A stretch of DNA of 64,000 nucleotides from Thermomonas aquatica (GTDB taxonomy: Bacteria > Pseudomonadota > Gammaproteobacteria > Xanthomonadales > Xanthomonadaceae), in NCBI RefSeq assembly GCF_006337105.1, contig NZ_CP040871.1, forward strand, positions 1 to 64,000. The letters are read 5' to 3'. This document shows positions 28,418 to 37,550 of this stretch, piece by piece. Each line of letters starts with the position of its first letter. Positions within the stretch are counted from its first letter, which is position 1. The notes beneath the pieces were generated by a model. That model was not told the DNA's origin, searched no databases, and was given only the letters and a program-made list of their open reading frames with translations. The translations under genes were made by a program, and so were the position numbers.

Positions 28418-28453
28418 TCAGTAAGATGCAAGCGCATCGTTGTCCAAGTCACC

Positions 28454-28527
28454 GGCCGGGTGGCAGAGTGGTTATGCAGCGGACTGCAAATCCGCGTACG
28501 CCGGTTCAATTCCGACCTCGGCCTCCA
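28454..28527 (+). tRNA. tRNA-Cys (GCA)
   Basis: 74 bases with encoded CCA. The acceptor arms are GGCCGGG/CTCGGCC with one G-T pair, and the anticodon loop CTGCAAA gives GCA. The T arm is CCGGTTCAATTCCGA. A terminator-like hairpin follows. Confidence 0.96.
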
Positions 28528-28534
28528 AACATGG

Positions 28535-28560
28535 AACCCCGCTCCGGCGGGGTTTTTTGT
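28535..28560 (+). terminator. Hairpin terminator after tRNA-Cys
   Basis: An 8-bp stem AACCCCGC/GCGGGGTT with loop TCCG (28535-28554), followed by TTTTGTTG. This is a canonical intrinsic terminator seven bases after the tRNA. Confidence 0.8.
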
Positions 28561-28624
28561 TGCGTGCGCCGATGCGCCGGGCCATGGCGGATGCCGGCGG
28601 CGGATGACGTAAGCTTCCGCGCAA

Positions 28625-28711
28625 GCCTGGGTGGCGAAACCGGTAGACGCATCGGACTTAAAATCCGCCGGCCGCAAGGCCATGAGGGTTCGAGTCCCTC
28701 CCCAGGCACCA
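28625..28711 (+). tRNA. tRNA-Leu (UAA)
   Basis: 87 bases with encoded CCA and a long variable arm (CCGGCCGCAAGGCCAT region), typical of class II tRNAs. The acceptor arms are GCCTGGG/CCCAGGC, and the anticodon loop CTTAAAA gives UAA. No hairpin separates it from the gene starting 19 bases downstream, so that gene may be read through from the tRNA promoter. Confidence 0.97.
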
Positions 28712-28730
28712 TGCTCGGATCGGAGGTGCC

Positions 28731-30356
28731 GTGTCCCGTTACACAGCCTATGTCGCCAGCATCGCGCTGATGCTCGTCTCGTTGCTGCTGGCGCAAGCGC
28801 AGCCAGGCTGGTGGTGGGCGGCGGCGGCCTTCGCCGCGCTGGCGCTGCTCGGCACCCTCGACCTGCTGCAACGCAAGAGCACGTTGCGCCGCAACTACCC
28901 GATCCTGGCCCATTTCCGCTACGGGCTGGAATCGATCGGCCCGGAGATGCGGCAGTACTTCATCGAGTCCGACCTCGCCGAGGTGCCGTTCTCGCGCCAG
29001 CAGCGCGCGCTGGTCTACCAGCGGGCCAAGCGGATGAACGACGTGCGCCCGTTCGGCACCCAGCAGGACGTGTACGGCGTGGACTACGAGTGGATCAACC
29101 ATTCGCTGGCGCCCGCCTCGATCCCTTCGTCCGACTTCCGCATCGTCATCGGCGCCGACAGCGCGCAGCCGTATTCGGCCAGCGTGTTCAACATCTCGGC
29201 GATGAGCTTCGGTTCGCTGTCGGCGGCGGCGATCCGCGCGCTCAACGCGGGCGCGAAGCGCGGCGGCTTCTACCACGACACCGGCGAAGGCTCGATCTCG
29301 CCCTACCACCGCGAGGCCGGCGGCGACCTGGTGTGGGAACTCGGCTCCGGCTATTTCGGTTGCCGCAACGACGACGGCAGCTTCAGCGAGGAACGTTTCG
29401 CAGCGCAGGCGCGCGACCCGCAGGTGAAGATGATCGAGATCAAGCTGTCGCAGGGCGCCAAGCCCGGCCATGGCGGGGTATTGCCGGCGGCCAAGGTCAG
29501 TGCGGAGATCTCGGCCACGCGCGGGGTGCCGATGGGCCGGGACTGCGTGTCGCCGGCGCGGCATTCGGCGTTCACCACGCCGCTTGGATTGCTGCAATTC
29601 GTGGCCCGCCTGCGCGATCTGTCGGGGGGCAAGCCGACCGGTTTCAAGCTCGCCATCGGCCATCCCTGGGAATGGTTCGGGATCGCCAAGGCGATGCACG
29701 AGAGCGGGATCCTGCCGGACTTCATCGTGGTCGACGGCGCCGAGGGCGGCACCGGCGCGGCGCCGGCGGAATTCATCGACCATGTCGGCGTGCCGATGCA
29801 CGAGGCGCTGATGCTGGTGCACAACACCCTGGTGGGGCTGGAGCTGCGCGAGCGGATCAGGATCGGCGCCGCCGGCAAGATCGTCGGTGCGTTCGACATC
29901 GCGCGCACGCTGTCGATGGGCGCGGACTGGTGCAACGCCGCGCGCGGCTACATGTTCGCGCTGGGCTGCATCCAGTCGATGAGCTGCCACACCGACCGTT
30001 GCCCGACCGGCATCGCCACCCAGGACTCGCGGCGCTGGAAGCGGCTCGACGTGCCGGACAAGGCCAGCCGGGTCGCCGAATTCCATGGCAACACCCTGCA
30101 TGCGCTGCGCGACCTGTTGTGCGCGGCGGGCCTGGAGCATCCGGACCAGCTCGGGCCGGAGCACATCCTGCGCCGCGTCTCGCCGACCGAGGTGCGTTCG
30201 CTCGGCGCGCTGTACCGCTTCCTCAAGCCCGGCGAATTGCTCGGCGGCGGCATCCCGGAGCACGCGGTGTTCCAGGACTTCTGGCAAGCCGCCCGCAGTG
30301 ATGCCTTCATGCCGCCCGAGAATGTCCTGCGGCTGCGGTCGGGCAAGTCGAACTGA
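28731..30356 (+). CDS. FMN-binding glutamate-synthase-like membrane-associated protein
   Basis: A 541-residue protein. Residues 3-45 form two hydrophobic helices, so it is probably anchored to the inner membrane. The rest matches the FMN-binding (alpha-GOGAT) domain of glutamate synthase: [49 protein letters not shown], and the cysteine group [18 protein letters not shown], which fits a 3Fe-4S site. The amidotransferase and GXGXG domains of full GltB are missing, so it is unlikely to be a complete glutamate synthase. Homologues of this type are common but their reaction is unestablished. The start GTG at 28731 follows GGAGGTGCC. Confidence 0.85.
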   Translation: MSRYTAYVASIALMLVSLLLAQAQPGWWWAAAAFAALALLGTLDLLQRKSTLRRNYPILAHFRYGLESIGPEMRQYFIESDLAEVPFSRQQRALVYQRAKRMNDVRPFGTQQDVYGVDYEWINHSLAPASIPSSDFRIVIGADSAQPYSASVFNISAMSFGSLSAAAIRALNAGAKRGGFYHDTGEGSISPYHREAGGDLVWELGSGYFGCRNDDGSFSEERFAAQARDPQVKMIEIKLSQGAKPGHGGVLPAAKVSAEISATRGVPMGRDCVSPARHSAFTTPLGLLQFVARLRDLSGGKPTGFKLAIGHPWEWFGIAKAMHESGILPDFIVVDGAEGGTGAAPAEFIDHVGVPMHEALMLVHNTLVGLELRERIRIGAAGKIVGAFDIARTLSMGADWCNAARGYMFALGCIQSMSCHTDRCPTGIATQDSRRWKRLDVPDKASRVAEFHGNTLHALRDLLCAAGLEHPDQLGPEHILRRVSPTEVRSLGALYRFLKPGELLGGGIPEHAVFQDFWQAARSDAFMPPENVLRLRSGKSN

Positions 30357-30386
30357 TACCCTGCGCGTTCATCGAAAACGCATCTC

Positions 30387-31298
30387 GTGGCCTTGAACGC
30401 AGCGCTCTCCCATCTCGATCGGCTGGAAGCCGAAAGCATCCACATCCTGCGCGAAGTCGCGGCCGAATTCCGCAACCCGGTGATGCTGTATTCCGTCGGC
30501 AAGGACAGCTCCGTGCTGCTGCACCTGCTGCAGAAGGCGTTTCATCCGGCGCGTCCGCCGATCCCGCTGCTGCACGTCGATACCGGCTGGAAGTTCCGCG
30601 AGATGATCGAATTCCGCGATCGCCGCGCCGCCGAAACCGGCATCGAACTGCGCGTGCACACCAATCCCGAAGGCCTGGCGCAGGGCATCGGCCCGATCAG
30701 CCACGGCGCGACCGTGCACACCGACGTGATGAAGACCCAGGCGCTGAAGCAGGCGCTGGACAAGTGGGGCTTCGACGCCGCCATCGGCGGCGCGCGCCGC
30801 GACGAGGAGAAGTCGCGCGCCAAGGAACGCATCTTCAGCTTCCGCAACGCGCAGCACCGCTGGGACCCGAAGAACCAGCGCCCCGAGCTGTGGAACCTGT
30901 ACAACACCCGCGTGCACAAGGGCGAGTCGGTGCGCGCGTTCCCGATCAGCAACTGGACCGAGCTCGACGTCTGGCTGTACATCTACCGCGAGAACATCCC
31001 GGTGCCGTCCTTGTACCTGGCACGGGAGCGCCCGGTGGTCGAACGCGACGGCGCGCTGATCCTGGTCGACGACGGACGCCTGCCGCTGCGCGCGGGCGAA
31101 ACGCCTGCGCTCAAGCGCGTGCGCTTCCGCACCCTGGGCTGCTATCCGCTGACCGGCGCGATCGAATCCGAGGCCGACACGCTGGAGAAGATCATCGCCG
31201 AGATGCTGGTGGCCACATCGTCGGAACGGCAGGGACGGGTGATCGACCACGATCCCACTGCATCGATGGAGAAGAAGAAGCAGGAAGGGTATTTCTGA
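30387..31298 (+). CDS. cysD: Sulfate adenylyltransferase subunit 2
   Basis: A 303-residue PP-loop ATP pyrophosphatase that forms APS from sulfate and ATP together with the CysN GTPase. The P-loop is [29 protein letters not shown] and the C-terminal [12 protein letters not shown] are characteristic. It begins at a GTG with a poor ribosome site, 30 bases after the preceding stop. It overlaps cysNC by one base (TGATG). Confidence 0.95.
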   Translation: MALNAALSHLDRLEAESIHILREVAAEFRNPVMLYSVGKDSSVLLHLLQKAFHPARPPIPLLHVDTGWKFREMIEFRDRRAAETGIELRVHTNPEGLAQGIGPISHGATVHTDVMKTQALKQALDKWGFDAAIGGARRDEEKSRAKERIFSFRNAQHRWDPKNQRPELWNLYNTRVHKGESVRAFPISNWTELDVWLYIYRENIPVPSLYLARERPVVERDGALILVDDGRLPLRAGETPALKRVRFRTLGCYPLTGAIESEADTLEKIIAEMLVATSSERQGRVIDHDPTASMEKKKQEGYF

Positions 31299-33175
31299 TG
31301 GCCGCGCACGACGCCGACGCGCAGGTCGCCGCCTACCTGCAACAGCACGAGACCAAGGGCCTGCTGCGCTTCATCACCTGCGGCAGCGTCGACGACGGCA
31401 AGAGCACCCTGATCGGGCGCCTGCTGCACGACACGAAACTCTTGCTCGACGACCAGGTGGCCGCGCTGGAAGCGGACAGCCGCAAGCACGGCACCCAGAA
31501 CGGCGAGCTCGACTTCGCCCTGCTGGTCGATGGCCTGGCCGCCGAGCGCGAGCAGGGCATCACCATCGATGTCGCCTACCGCTTCTTCGGCACCGAGCGG
31601 CGCAAGTTCATCGTCGCCGACTGCCCCGGCCACGAGCAGTACACCCGCAACATGGCCACCGGCGCATCGACCGCCGACCTCGCGGTGGTGCTGGTCGATG
31701 CGCGCAAGGGCCTGCTGACGCAGACCCATCGGCACAGCTACATCGTCTCGCTGCTCGGCATCAGGCACGTGGTGCTGGCGGTGAACAAGATGGACCTGGT
31801 GGGTTACGACCAATCCGTGTTCGATGCCATCGTCGCCGGTTATCGCGAACTCGCGGCGCAGCTGGGCATCCCGCAGGTGCAGGCGATCCCGCTGTCGGCG
31901 CTGAAGGGCGACAACATGATCGCGGCCTCGACGGCGATGCCTTGGTACGCGGGGCCGTCGCTGCTGGAACACCTGGAAAGCGTGCGCGTCGAGCCGGCAT
32001 CCGCCGCCGCCTTCCGCCTGCCGGTGCAGTGGGTCAACCGGCCCCACCAGGATTTCCGCGGGTTCGCCGGCACCATCGTCGGCGGCCGGGTGGCGGTGGG
32101 CGACGAGGTCGCGGTGCTGCCGTCGGGGCGGCGTTCGACCGTGGCGCGCATCGTCACCATGGATGGCGACCTCGCCGGCGCCGGCGACGGGCAGGCGGTC
32201 ACCCTGGTCCTGGCGGACGAAGTCGATGCCAGCCGCGGCGACGTGATCGCCGCAGCGATCGACCCGCCGGAAGTGGCCGACCAGTTCGCCGCGCACCTGC
32301 TGTGGATGGGCGACGAGCGCCTGCTGCCGGGCCGTCCCTACCTGTTCAAGCTGGGCGCGCGCACGGTCGGCGCCTCGGTCACCGAGATCAAGCACAAGAT
32401 CGACGTCAACACGCAGGAACGCCTGGCCGCCAAGCACCTCGAACTCAACGAGGTCGCCTACTGCAACCTGCACCTCGACCAGTCGGTCGCGTTCGAGCCC
32501 TACGCGCGCAACCGGGCGCTCGGCGGCTTCATCCTGATCGATCGCCAGACCAATGCCACGGTCGCGGCCGGCACCCTGGACTTCGCCCTGCGCCGCGCCG
32601 GCAACATCCACTGGCAGCACATGGACGTGGACAAGCAGGCGCGTGCCCGGATCAAGCACCAGAAGCCGCGCTGCCTGTGGTTCACCGGCCTGTCCGGCGC
32701 CGGCAAGTCGACCATCGCCAACCTGGTCGAGAAGAAGCTGCTGGCGATGGGCCAGCACACCTACCTGCTGGACGGCGACAACGTCCGCCACGGCCTGAAC
32801 AAGGACCTGGGCTTCACTGACGAGGATCGCGTGGAAAACATCCGCCGGGTGGCGGAGGTGGCGAAGTTGATGACCGATGCCGGCCTGATCGTGCTGGTCA
32901 GCTTCATCAGCCCGTTCCGCGCCGAGCGCGAGATGGCGCGTTCGCTGTTCGGCGAGGGCGAGTTCCTGGAGGTGTTCGTCGACACCCCGCTGGCCGAGGC
33001 CGAGCGGCGCGACGTCAAGGGACTGTATGCCAAGGCGCGCCGCGGCGAATTGCGCAATTTCACCGGGATCGACTCGCCCTACGAAATCCCGGAGGTGCCG
33101 GAACTGCACCTGAATGCCGGCGATGCGGATCCGGCCACGCTCGCGGAACGGGTGATCGCGGCGCTGGAGCTGTAG
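31298..33175 (+). CDS. cysNC: Bifunctional sulfate adenylyltransferase subunit 1 / adenylylsulfate kinase
   Basis: A 625-residue fusion. Residues 20-435 are the CysN GTPase with G1 [10 protein letters not shown]2/G3 [12 protein letters not shown] and DCPGHEQY, G4 NKMD, then two beta-barrel domains. Residues about 445-625 are the CysC APS kinase with P-loop GLSGAGKST (464-472), [16 protein letters not shown] and [13 protein letters not shown]. Together with CysD it makes PAPS for assimilatory sulfate reduction. It is coupled to cysD by TGATG, and a strong bidirectional terminator follows. Confidence 0.96.
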   Translation: MAAHDADAQVAAYLQQHETKGLLRFITCGSVDDGKSTLIGRLLHDTKLLLDDQVAALEADSRKHGTQNGELDFALLVDGLAAEREQGITIDVAYRFFGTERRKFIVADCPGHEQYTRNMATGASTADLAVVLVDARKGLLTQTHRHSYIVSLLGIRHVVLAVNKMDLVGYDQSVFDAIVAGYRELAAQLGIPQVQAIPLSALKGDNMIAASTAMPWYAGPSLLEHLESVRVEPASAAAFRLPVQWVNRPHQDFRGFAGTIVGGRVAVGDEVAVLPSGRRSTVARIVTMDGDLAGAGDGQAVTLVLADEVDASRGDVIAAAIDPPEVADQFAAHLLWMGDERLLPGRPYLFKLGARTVGASVTEIKHKIDVNTQERLAAKHLELNEVAYCNLHLDQSVAFEPYARNRALGGFILIDRQTNATVAAGTLDFALRRAGNIHWQHMDVDKQARARIKHQKPRCLWFTGLSGAGKSTIANLVEKKLLAMGQHTYLLDGDNVRHGLNKDLGFTDEDRVENIRRVAEVAKLMTDAGLIVLVSFISPFRAEREMARSLFGEGEFLEVFVDTPLAEAERRDVKGLYAKARRGELRNFTGIDSPYEIPEVPELHLNAGDADPATLAERVIAALEL

Positions 33176-33195
33176 GCGAAACCGGCGATCGAGCC

Positions 33196-33229
33196 AAACA
33201 GAAGGCCCGCTTGCGCGGGCCTTCTGTTT
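33196..33229. terminator. Bidirectional intrinsic terminator between cysNC and the secreted-protein gene
   Basis: A perfect 15-bp inverted repeat, AAACAGAAGGCCCGC/GCGGGCCTTCTGTTT, with loop TTGC. The A-rich and T-rich arm ends let it serve both the plus-strand cysNC and the converging minus-strand gene. Confidence 0.9.
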
Positions 33230-33245
33230 GACCGGTCGGGTTGAG

Positions 33246-34121
33246 TCAGTTGAGCGTCGGCTGCGGCGCCGCTGCGCAGTAAGGCAGGTCGTGCCAACGG
33301 CCCAGCCAGCGGCGGATCCACATGTTGAGGGTGGCGCCGGTATAGCCCTTCTCGCAGATGTTCTGGCACCAGGTCAGCTGGGTGCCGGTATAGCCGGAGC
33401 TGGCGCAGGTGGTGACCGGGCCGGCCGTCCCGGCGGACAGCGCCACCCCATTGATCATGAACGCCGCAATGCCTGGCGCCGCGGGATTGCTCGCTCCGGT
33501 GCCGCCCGGGAGGAACCAGCTCCACGGAAGGGGGGCATACACGACCGTGCCTGCGCCGTAGCTGTACATCAACGAGACTGCCTGGGCGGGATCGTTCGTC
33601 GTCGTCAGGACTTGAACGCCCACCGGCAGCGATGCAACCGGCGTCGAGCCGTGGGCGGAGCAGTTGCCGCCATCCATCGATGCGTTGGTCAGCGTGCCGC
33701 CAGGGCCCGATATGGCGGGCGAAGTGGGAGGCAGGTCGATCTCGGAAAAGCAGTTATAGTTGTTGTATGAGATCGCCGGTGCGCCCGGAAGCTGGCTGCC
33801 GGTGCTGGCGTTGGGAATCCAATCGGAGATGATCAGCCCCATGCCGGCATTCACCGCGCTGGCGATGTCGGCGTTCGCCGCATAGCCGCCGCACGACTCC
33901 CAAACGAGCCCATCGAGGCCTGCCAGCGTCGCCGGCGAAATGCTCGCCAATCCGACAGGCGTATGCCCGGCTGCGGTGATCGCCGCAGCCTTGTCGCCGG
34001 GGCCCGAGCAGGTCTGCCCGGTCACGTACCCGATATTCCCGGCGTGCACTTCTGCCGGCGCGAGCAGGCTTGCGGCGCTGCCGAGTGCGGCAAGACAAAA
34101 CACATGGAACTTCATGTTCAT
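33246..34121 (-). CDS. Secreted Cys-rich protein with an N-terminal signal peptide, unknown function
   Basis: A 291-residue protein. Residues 1-27 are a signal peptide ending VHA, so the mature protein starts near GNIGYVTG. Residues 28-235 look like an alternating beta/alpha domain rich in Gly, Ser, Thr and Asn, with WESCGGYAANADI and GMGLIISDWIPN; this loosely recalls ThuA/DJ-1-type folds, an inference only. The C-terminal 55 residues form a separate compact module with four cysteines and many aromatics: TTCASSGYTGTQLTW, CQNICEKGYTGATLNM and WIRRWLGRWHDLPYC. All eight cysteines of the mature chain could pair as disulfides. The gene is less G+C-rich than its neighbours (30 of 60 bases at 33721-33780). 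It stands alone between two terminators. I do not recognise a characterised family. Confidence 0.7.
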   Translation of the reverse strand: MNMKFHVFCLAALGSAASLLAPAEVHAGNIGYVTGQTCSGPGDKAAAITAAGHTPVGLASISPATLAGLDGLVWESCGGYAANADIASAVNAGMGLIISDWIPNASTGSQLPGAPAISYNNYNCFSEIDLPPTSPAISGPGGTLTNASMDGGNCSAHGSTPVASLPVGVQVLTTTNDPAQAVSLMYSYGAGTVVYAPLPWSWFLPGGTGASNPAAPGIAAFMINGVALSAGTAGPVTTCASSGYTGTQLTWCQNICEKGYTGATLNMWIRRWLGRWHDLPYCAAAPQPTLN

Positions 34122-34231
34122 TCTGGCCCCCTGAATTCGCCCGGCCCCCGGGCGTCCACGCAGAGTGTAAGTCAGTTCCTCAAAGAAATGAGCCGCGGCG
34201 CACGTTCCAGGAGGCTTTGCCAGCGCCCACG

Positions 34232-34257
34232 AAAAAGCCGGCGCAAGGCCGGCTTTT
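34232..34257 (-). terminator. Intrinsic terminator of tRNA-Val
   Basis: A 10-bp stem, AAAAGCCGGC/GCCGGCTTTT (34233-34242 and 34248-34257). Read on the minus strand it is followed by a T run, eight bases beyond the tRNA 3' end. It terminates tRNA-Val before the secreted-protein gene. Confidence 0.85.
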
Positions 34258-34264
34258 CCGTATC

Positions 34265-34339
34265 TGGTGGGCGGTGCAGGGTTCGAACCTGCGACCCTCG
34301 CCGTGTGAAGGCGATGCTCTACCGCTGAGCTAACCGCCC
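34265..34339 (-). tRNA. tRNA-Val (CAC)
   Basis: 75 bases on the minus strand with encoded CCA. The acceptor arms are GGGCGGT/ACCGCCC, the T arm is GCAGGTTCGAACCCTGC, and the anticodon loop TTCACAC gives CAC. It lies directly upstream of, and divergent from, the polysaccharide locus. Confidence 0.96.
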
Positions 34340-34352
34340 GGTCGGGCCGCGC

Positions 34353-34380
34353 ATTCTACATGAATACCAGCAGAGGGCAA
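34353..34380 (-). promoter_or_regulatory. Promoter of tRNA-Val
   Basis: On the minus strand, TTGCCC (34375-34380) and TAGAAT (34353-34358) are separated by 16 bases, 13 bases before the mature tRNA 5' end. Both are good sigma-70 matches. Confidence 0.75.
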
Positions 34381-34444
34381 CGGGTCCCGCTGCGAAGTGT
34401 GCATCGCATTCACATGCGCATGGCGAGACTGCGGGGCAGCGCGC

Positions 34445-34472
34445 TTGCGCGATTGATGCATCACCGCATAAT
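34445..34472 (+). promoter_or_regulatory. Probable promoter of the polysaccharide locus
   Basis: TTGCGC (34445-34450) and CATAAT (34467-34472) with a 16-base spacer, 24 bases before the ATG of the export lipoprotein gene. The rest of the 374-base region between the secreted-protein gene and this start holds the tRNA-Val, its terminator and its promoter. No other gene is seen there. Confidence 0.55.
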
Positions 34473-34495
34473 GGCAAGCCCACCGAGGGAATCAA

Positions 34496-35215
34496 ATGAT
34501 GTCGAGACTCTGGATTCGCACCGCCCTGGTTCTACTCCTCGGTGCAATGCTTGCAGCCTGTTCCAGCGGTGGTGAGACGAGGGGGCGGATGACTACCGCC
34601 AAGGCGGGTGCGTTGCCTGCACCGGATACTACCGCGGCATCTGGCGCCTACGAAGGCGCCACCGATTACCGGATCGGCGCGCAGGACCTGCTGGAAATCA
34701 GCATATTCGGCGTGCAGGAGCTGAACAAGGAGGTCCGGGTCAACTCCAACGGCCAGGTTTCACTGCCGTTGATCGGCGGCATGATGGCGGGCGGCAAGAC
34801 CATCCCCGAGTTCGAGGCTGAACTGGCGAAGAAGTATTCCGAGGGATTCCTGCAGAACCCGCAGGTCAGCGTGTTCGTGAAAGAGTTCACCAGCCAGCGC
34901 ATTACCCTCGAAGGCGCGGTCGCCAAGCCCGGCATCTATCCGATCACCGGGCGCACGTCATTGTTGCAGGCCATTGCGCTGGCCGGTGGCGTGGACGACA
35001 AGCTGGCGGACCTGGGCGGCATCGTCCTGATGCGGAAAGTGGCTGGCAAGCGTCAGGCTGCCGTATACGACTTGCGCGAGGTGCGCAGGGGCAATATCGA
35101 GGATCCGCAACTCTACGGCGACGACATCATCGTGGTTGAGCAGTCCGGCTCGAAGACCGCGTTCCGCCGATTCATCGAGTCCATGCCGATACTCGGCGTG
35201 TTCCGCTGGTTCTGA
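34496..35215 (+). CDS. Polysaccharide export lipoprotein (Wza/GumB-like)
   Basis: A 239-residue outer-membrane polysaccharide export protein. A lipoprotein signal peptide ends at the lipobox LAAC (C22). The Poly_export domain (about 58-140: YRIGAQDLLEISIFGVQELN, LPLIGG) is followed by a SLBB beta-grasp segment (about 145-215: ITLEGAVAKPGIYPITG, LLQAIALAGGV). At this length it resembles GumB of the xanthan system rather than full-length Wza, lacking the extra SLBB domains. It would form the outer-membrane exit with the following Wzc. It is the first gene of the locus; CGAGGGA serves as ribosome site. Confidence 0.9.
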   Translation: MMSRLWIRTALVLLLGAMLAACSSGGETRGRMTTAKAGALPAPDTTAASGAYEGATDYRIGAQDLLEISIFGVQELNKEVRVNSNGQVSLPLIGGMMAGGKTIPEFEAELAKKYSEGFLQNPQVSVFVKEFTSQRITLEGAVAKPGIYPITGRTSLLQAIALAGGVDDKLADLGGIVLMRKVAGKRQAAVYDLREVRRGNIEDPQLYGDDIIVVEQSGSKTAFRRFIESMPILGVFRWF

Positions 35216-35236
35216 TCCGTCAGGGACGAAGATCAT

Positions 35237-37546
35237 ATGACCCAAGACCAATTTCCGGTTGACGCGCCGGGCGATGGCGGCAACCTGCCGGCACGCCACG
35301 ATCCGCGCGCGCGCCAGCAGCTCTCGCAGATGCGCTCCGCTGCCACCTCGCTTGCGCTGGACATCCAGGAAGAATTGCGCGACGACGAGATCGATCTGCT
35401 TGCGTACTGGCACATCTTGGTCAAACGTCGCTGGATGGTGTTGAGCATCCTCGCCGGGGTGGTGGCTCTGGCGCTGTTGATCACGTTGCTGACCACGCCC
35501 GTTTACCGGGCCAGCGTATTGCTGGAATTGCAGAAGGAAGGCACGCAAGTCGTACAGGTAGGGGGCGTTCAGCCTGGCGATTTTGGCGGAGGCTGGGATC
35601 CGGAGTTCCTGCAAACGCAATACAGGCTCATCCAGAGCCAATCGTTGGCCGAGCGTGTGGCGAATGAACTCGACTTGGATCGGACGACTCTGGGTGATCT
35701 GAATCAATCGGGCTGGTTCAGTCGCATGTTGGCGCTGTTGCAGCCGCAGTCGAAGCAGCAGGCGAAGAAGCGCGGGGCGGCCGATGCGCGGCAGGACGCG
35801 CAGCAAGAGCTGATGGCTGCGGCCGGCATTGTCCGTCGGGGGCTGAACGTGGAACCCGTGCGCGATTCGCGGTTGGTGCGCATCAACTACGACAGCACGA
35901 TCCCCGGATTCTCGGTGCGGGTTGCGAACGCGGTGGCCGAGGGCTTCATTGCCGCCGGCCTCGAACGCAGATTCGGGGCGACTTCGTATGCGAAGACCTA
36001 CCTGGAGGATCAGCTCAGATTGACCAAGGCGAAGCTCGAGGATTCCGAACGCAAGCTAGTCGTCTTCGCGCAGAAGGAAAACTTGGTCAATACCGGGGAA
36101 AACGGGCAGTCGCTGGCCACCCAGAACTTGACCGACCTCAATGCGCAACTAGCCACGGCGCAGGGCCAGCGCATCCGCGCCGAAGCGCGCTGGCGGCAGG
36201 CCTCCGGCGGCGGCGCGATGCCGTCCGACATGATGGCCGTGTCCAGTGTGCCGTCATTGCGCCAGCAGCGCGGCACATTGCTGGCGCAGTACCAGGAGAA
36301 GCTGGGCAGGTTCAAGCCGGATTACCCGGACATGGTGGCGCTGAAGGGCCAGATCGACGAGATTGATCGCCAGATCGGCGCCGAATTGGGCAGCGTGCGC
36401 GCTTCGGTTAAGGCGGAATACGATGCAGCCGCCAAGCAGGAAGGCATGCTCAAGGGGCAGATCGCAGCCTTGCGCGGGCAGGCGCTCGATGTCGATGGCC
36501 GCAGCATCCAGTACAACATCCTGAAGCGCGAAGCCGACACGAACCGCCAGCTCTACGACAGCTTATTGCAGCGCTACAAGGAAGTGGGCGTGGCGGGCGA
36601 CGTGCGCGCCAACAACGTGTCCATCATCGATCGCGCGCAAATCGCATGGCGGGTCAAGCCCAACCTGTTCACCAACCTTGCCCTCGGCGTATTGCTCGGC
36701 GGTTTGCTCGGCGTGTTGGTCGCGTTGCTGCTCGAGTTCCTGGACGACACCCTGAAGACGCCGGTGGACGTCGAACAGAAGCTCAAGCTGGCGGTGCTGG
36801 GCGTCATCCCGAAGCTGGGCGCGAAGGACAGTATGGCGGCGGCGGCGGGGAATCCGCAGTCGTCCTTCTCGGAGGCGTATCGTTCCGTGCGCACGGCCTT
36901 GCAGTTCTCGACCGACCGCGGCGTGCCCAAGACCCTGCTGATCACCAGCAGCGGCCCGGGCGAAGGCAAATCGACCACGGCGCTGGCGCTGGCCCGCAAC
37001 TTCGCGCAATTGGGCAAGCGCGTGCTGCTGATCGAGGCGGACCTGCGCAACCCGTCGCTGCATCGCACCTTGGGCCTGCGCGGGCATGGCGTCGGCTTGA
37101 GCAACCTGCTGGCGGGCGCCTGCACCCTCAACGAAGCCACTCTGGATACCGACGAGCAGGGCCTGAAGGTCATCCTGGCCGGCCCGCTGCCGCCGAATCC
37201 CGCCGAATTGCTGTCCGGCACCAAGCTGGTGTCCGCGCTGACCGTGGTGGCGGAACGCTACGACCAGGTCATCCTCGACGGCCCGCCGGTGCTGGGGCTT
37301 GCGGATGCGCCGATCTTGGCGAATTCGGTGGACGGCACTTTGTTGATGGTCAACAGCGCGAAAACCAAGATTAATGCCGCGCGCGCGGCGTTGAAGCGGT
37401 TGCTAGCGGCGCGAGCGCGCATCGTGGGCGCCTTGCTGGCCAAGTACGATGTCCGTAGCGCGGGCTACAGCTACGGCTACGGGTACCACTACCACTACGA
37501 GTCGTATTACGCCTACGGCGGCGACCGCAAATTGACCAAGAGCTGA
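35237..37546 (+). CDS. wzc: Polysaccharide co-polymerase with BY-kinase domain (Wzc/GumC-like)
   Basis: A 769-residue inner-membrane protein. The N-terminal cytoplasmic part is followed by helix 1 (about 69-88), a periplasmic Wzz domain with coiled coil (about 90-470), helix 2 (FTNLALGVLLGGLLGVLVALLL) and a cytoplasmic tyrosine kinase domain. Walker A is SSGPGEGKST (571-580), Walker A' is LLIEADLRNP, and Walker B is VILDGPP. The tail has nine tyrosines between residues 744 and 760 (YSYGYGYHYHYESYYAY), the autophosphorylation cluster. It controls chain length and export and is regulated by phosphorylation cycling. No Wzb phosphatase is adjacent. Confidence 0.94.
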   Translation: MTQDQFPVDAPGDGGNLPARHDPRARQQLSQMRSAATSLALDIQEELRDDEIDLLAYWHILVKRRWMVLSILAGVVALALLITLLTTPVYRASVLLELQKEGTQVVQVGGVQPGDFGGGWDPEFLQTQYRLIQSQSLAERVANELDLDRTTLGDLNQSGWFSRMLALLQPQSKQQAKKRGAADARQDAQQELMAAAGIVRRGLNVEPVRDSRLVRINYDSTIPGFSVRVANAVAEGFIAAGLERRFGATSYAKTYLEDQLRLTKAKLEDSERKLVVFAQKENLVNTGENGQSLATQNLTDLNAQLATAQGQRIRAEARWRQASGGGAMPSDMMAVSSVPSLRQQRGTLLAQYQEKLGRFKPDYPDMVALKGQIDEIDRQIGAELGSVRASVKAEYDAAAKQEGMLKGQIAALRGQALDVDGRSIQYNILKREADTNRQLYDSLLQRYKEVGVAGDVRANNVSIIDRAQIAWRVKPNLFTNLALGVLLGGLLGVLVALLLEFLDDTLKTPVDVEQKLKLAVLGVIPKLGAKDSMAAAAGNPQSSFSEAYRSVRTALQFSTDRGVPKTLLITSSGPGEGKSTTALALARNFAQLGKRVLLIEADLRNPSLHRTLGLRGHGVGLSNLLAGACTLNEATLDTDEQGLKVILAGPLPPNPAELLSGTKLVSALTVVAERYDQVILDGPPVLGLADAPILANSVDGTLLMVNSAKTKINAARAALKRLLAARARIVGALLAKYDVRSAGYSYGYGYHYHYESYYAYGGDRKLTKS

Positions 37547-37550
37547 TCCG

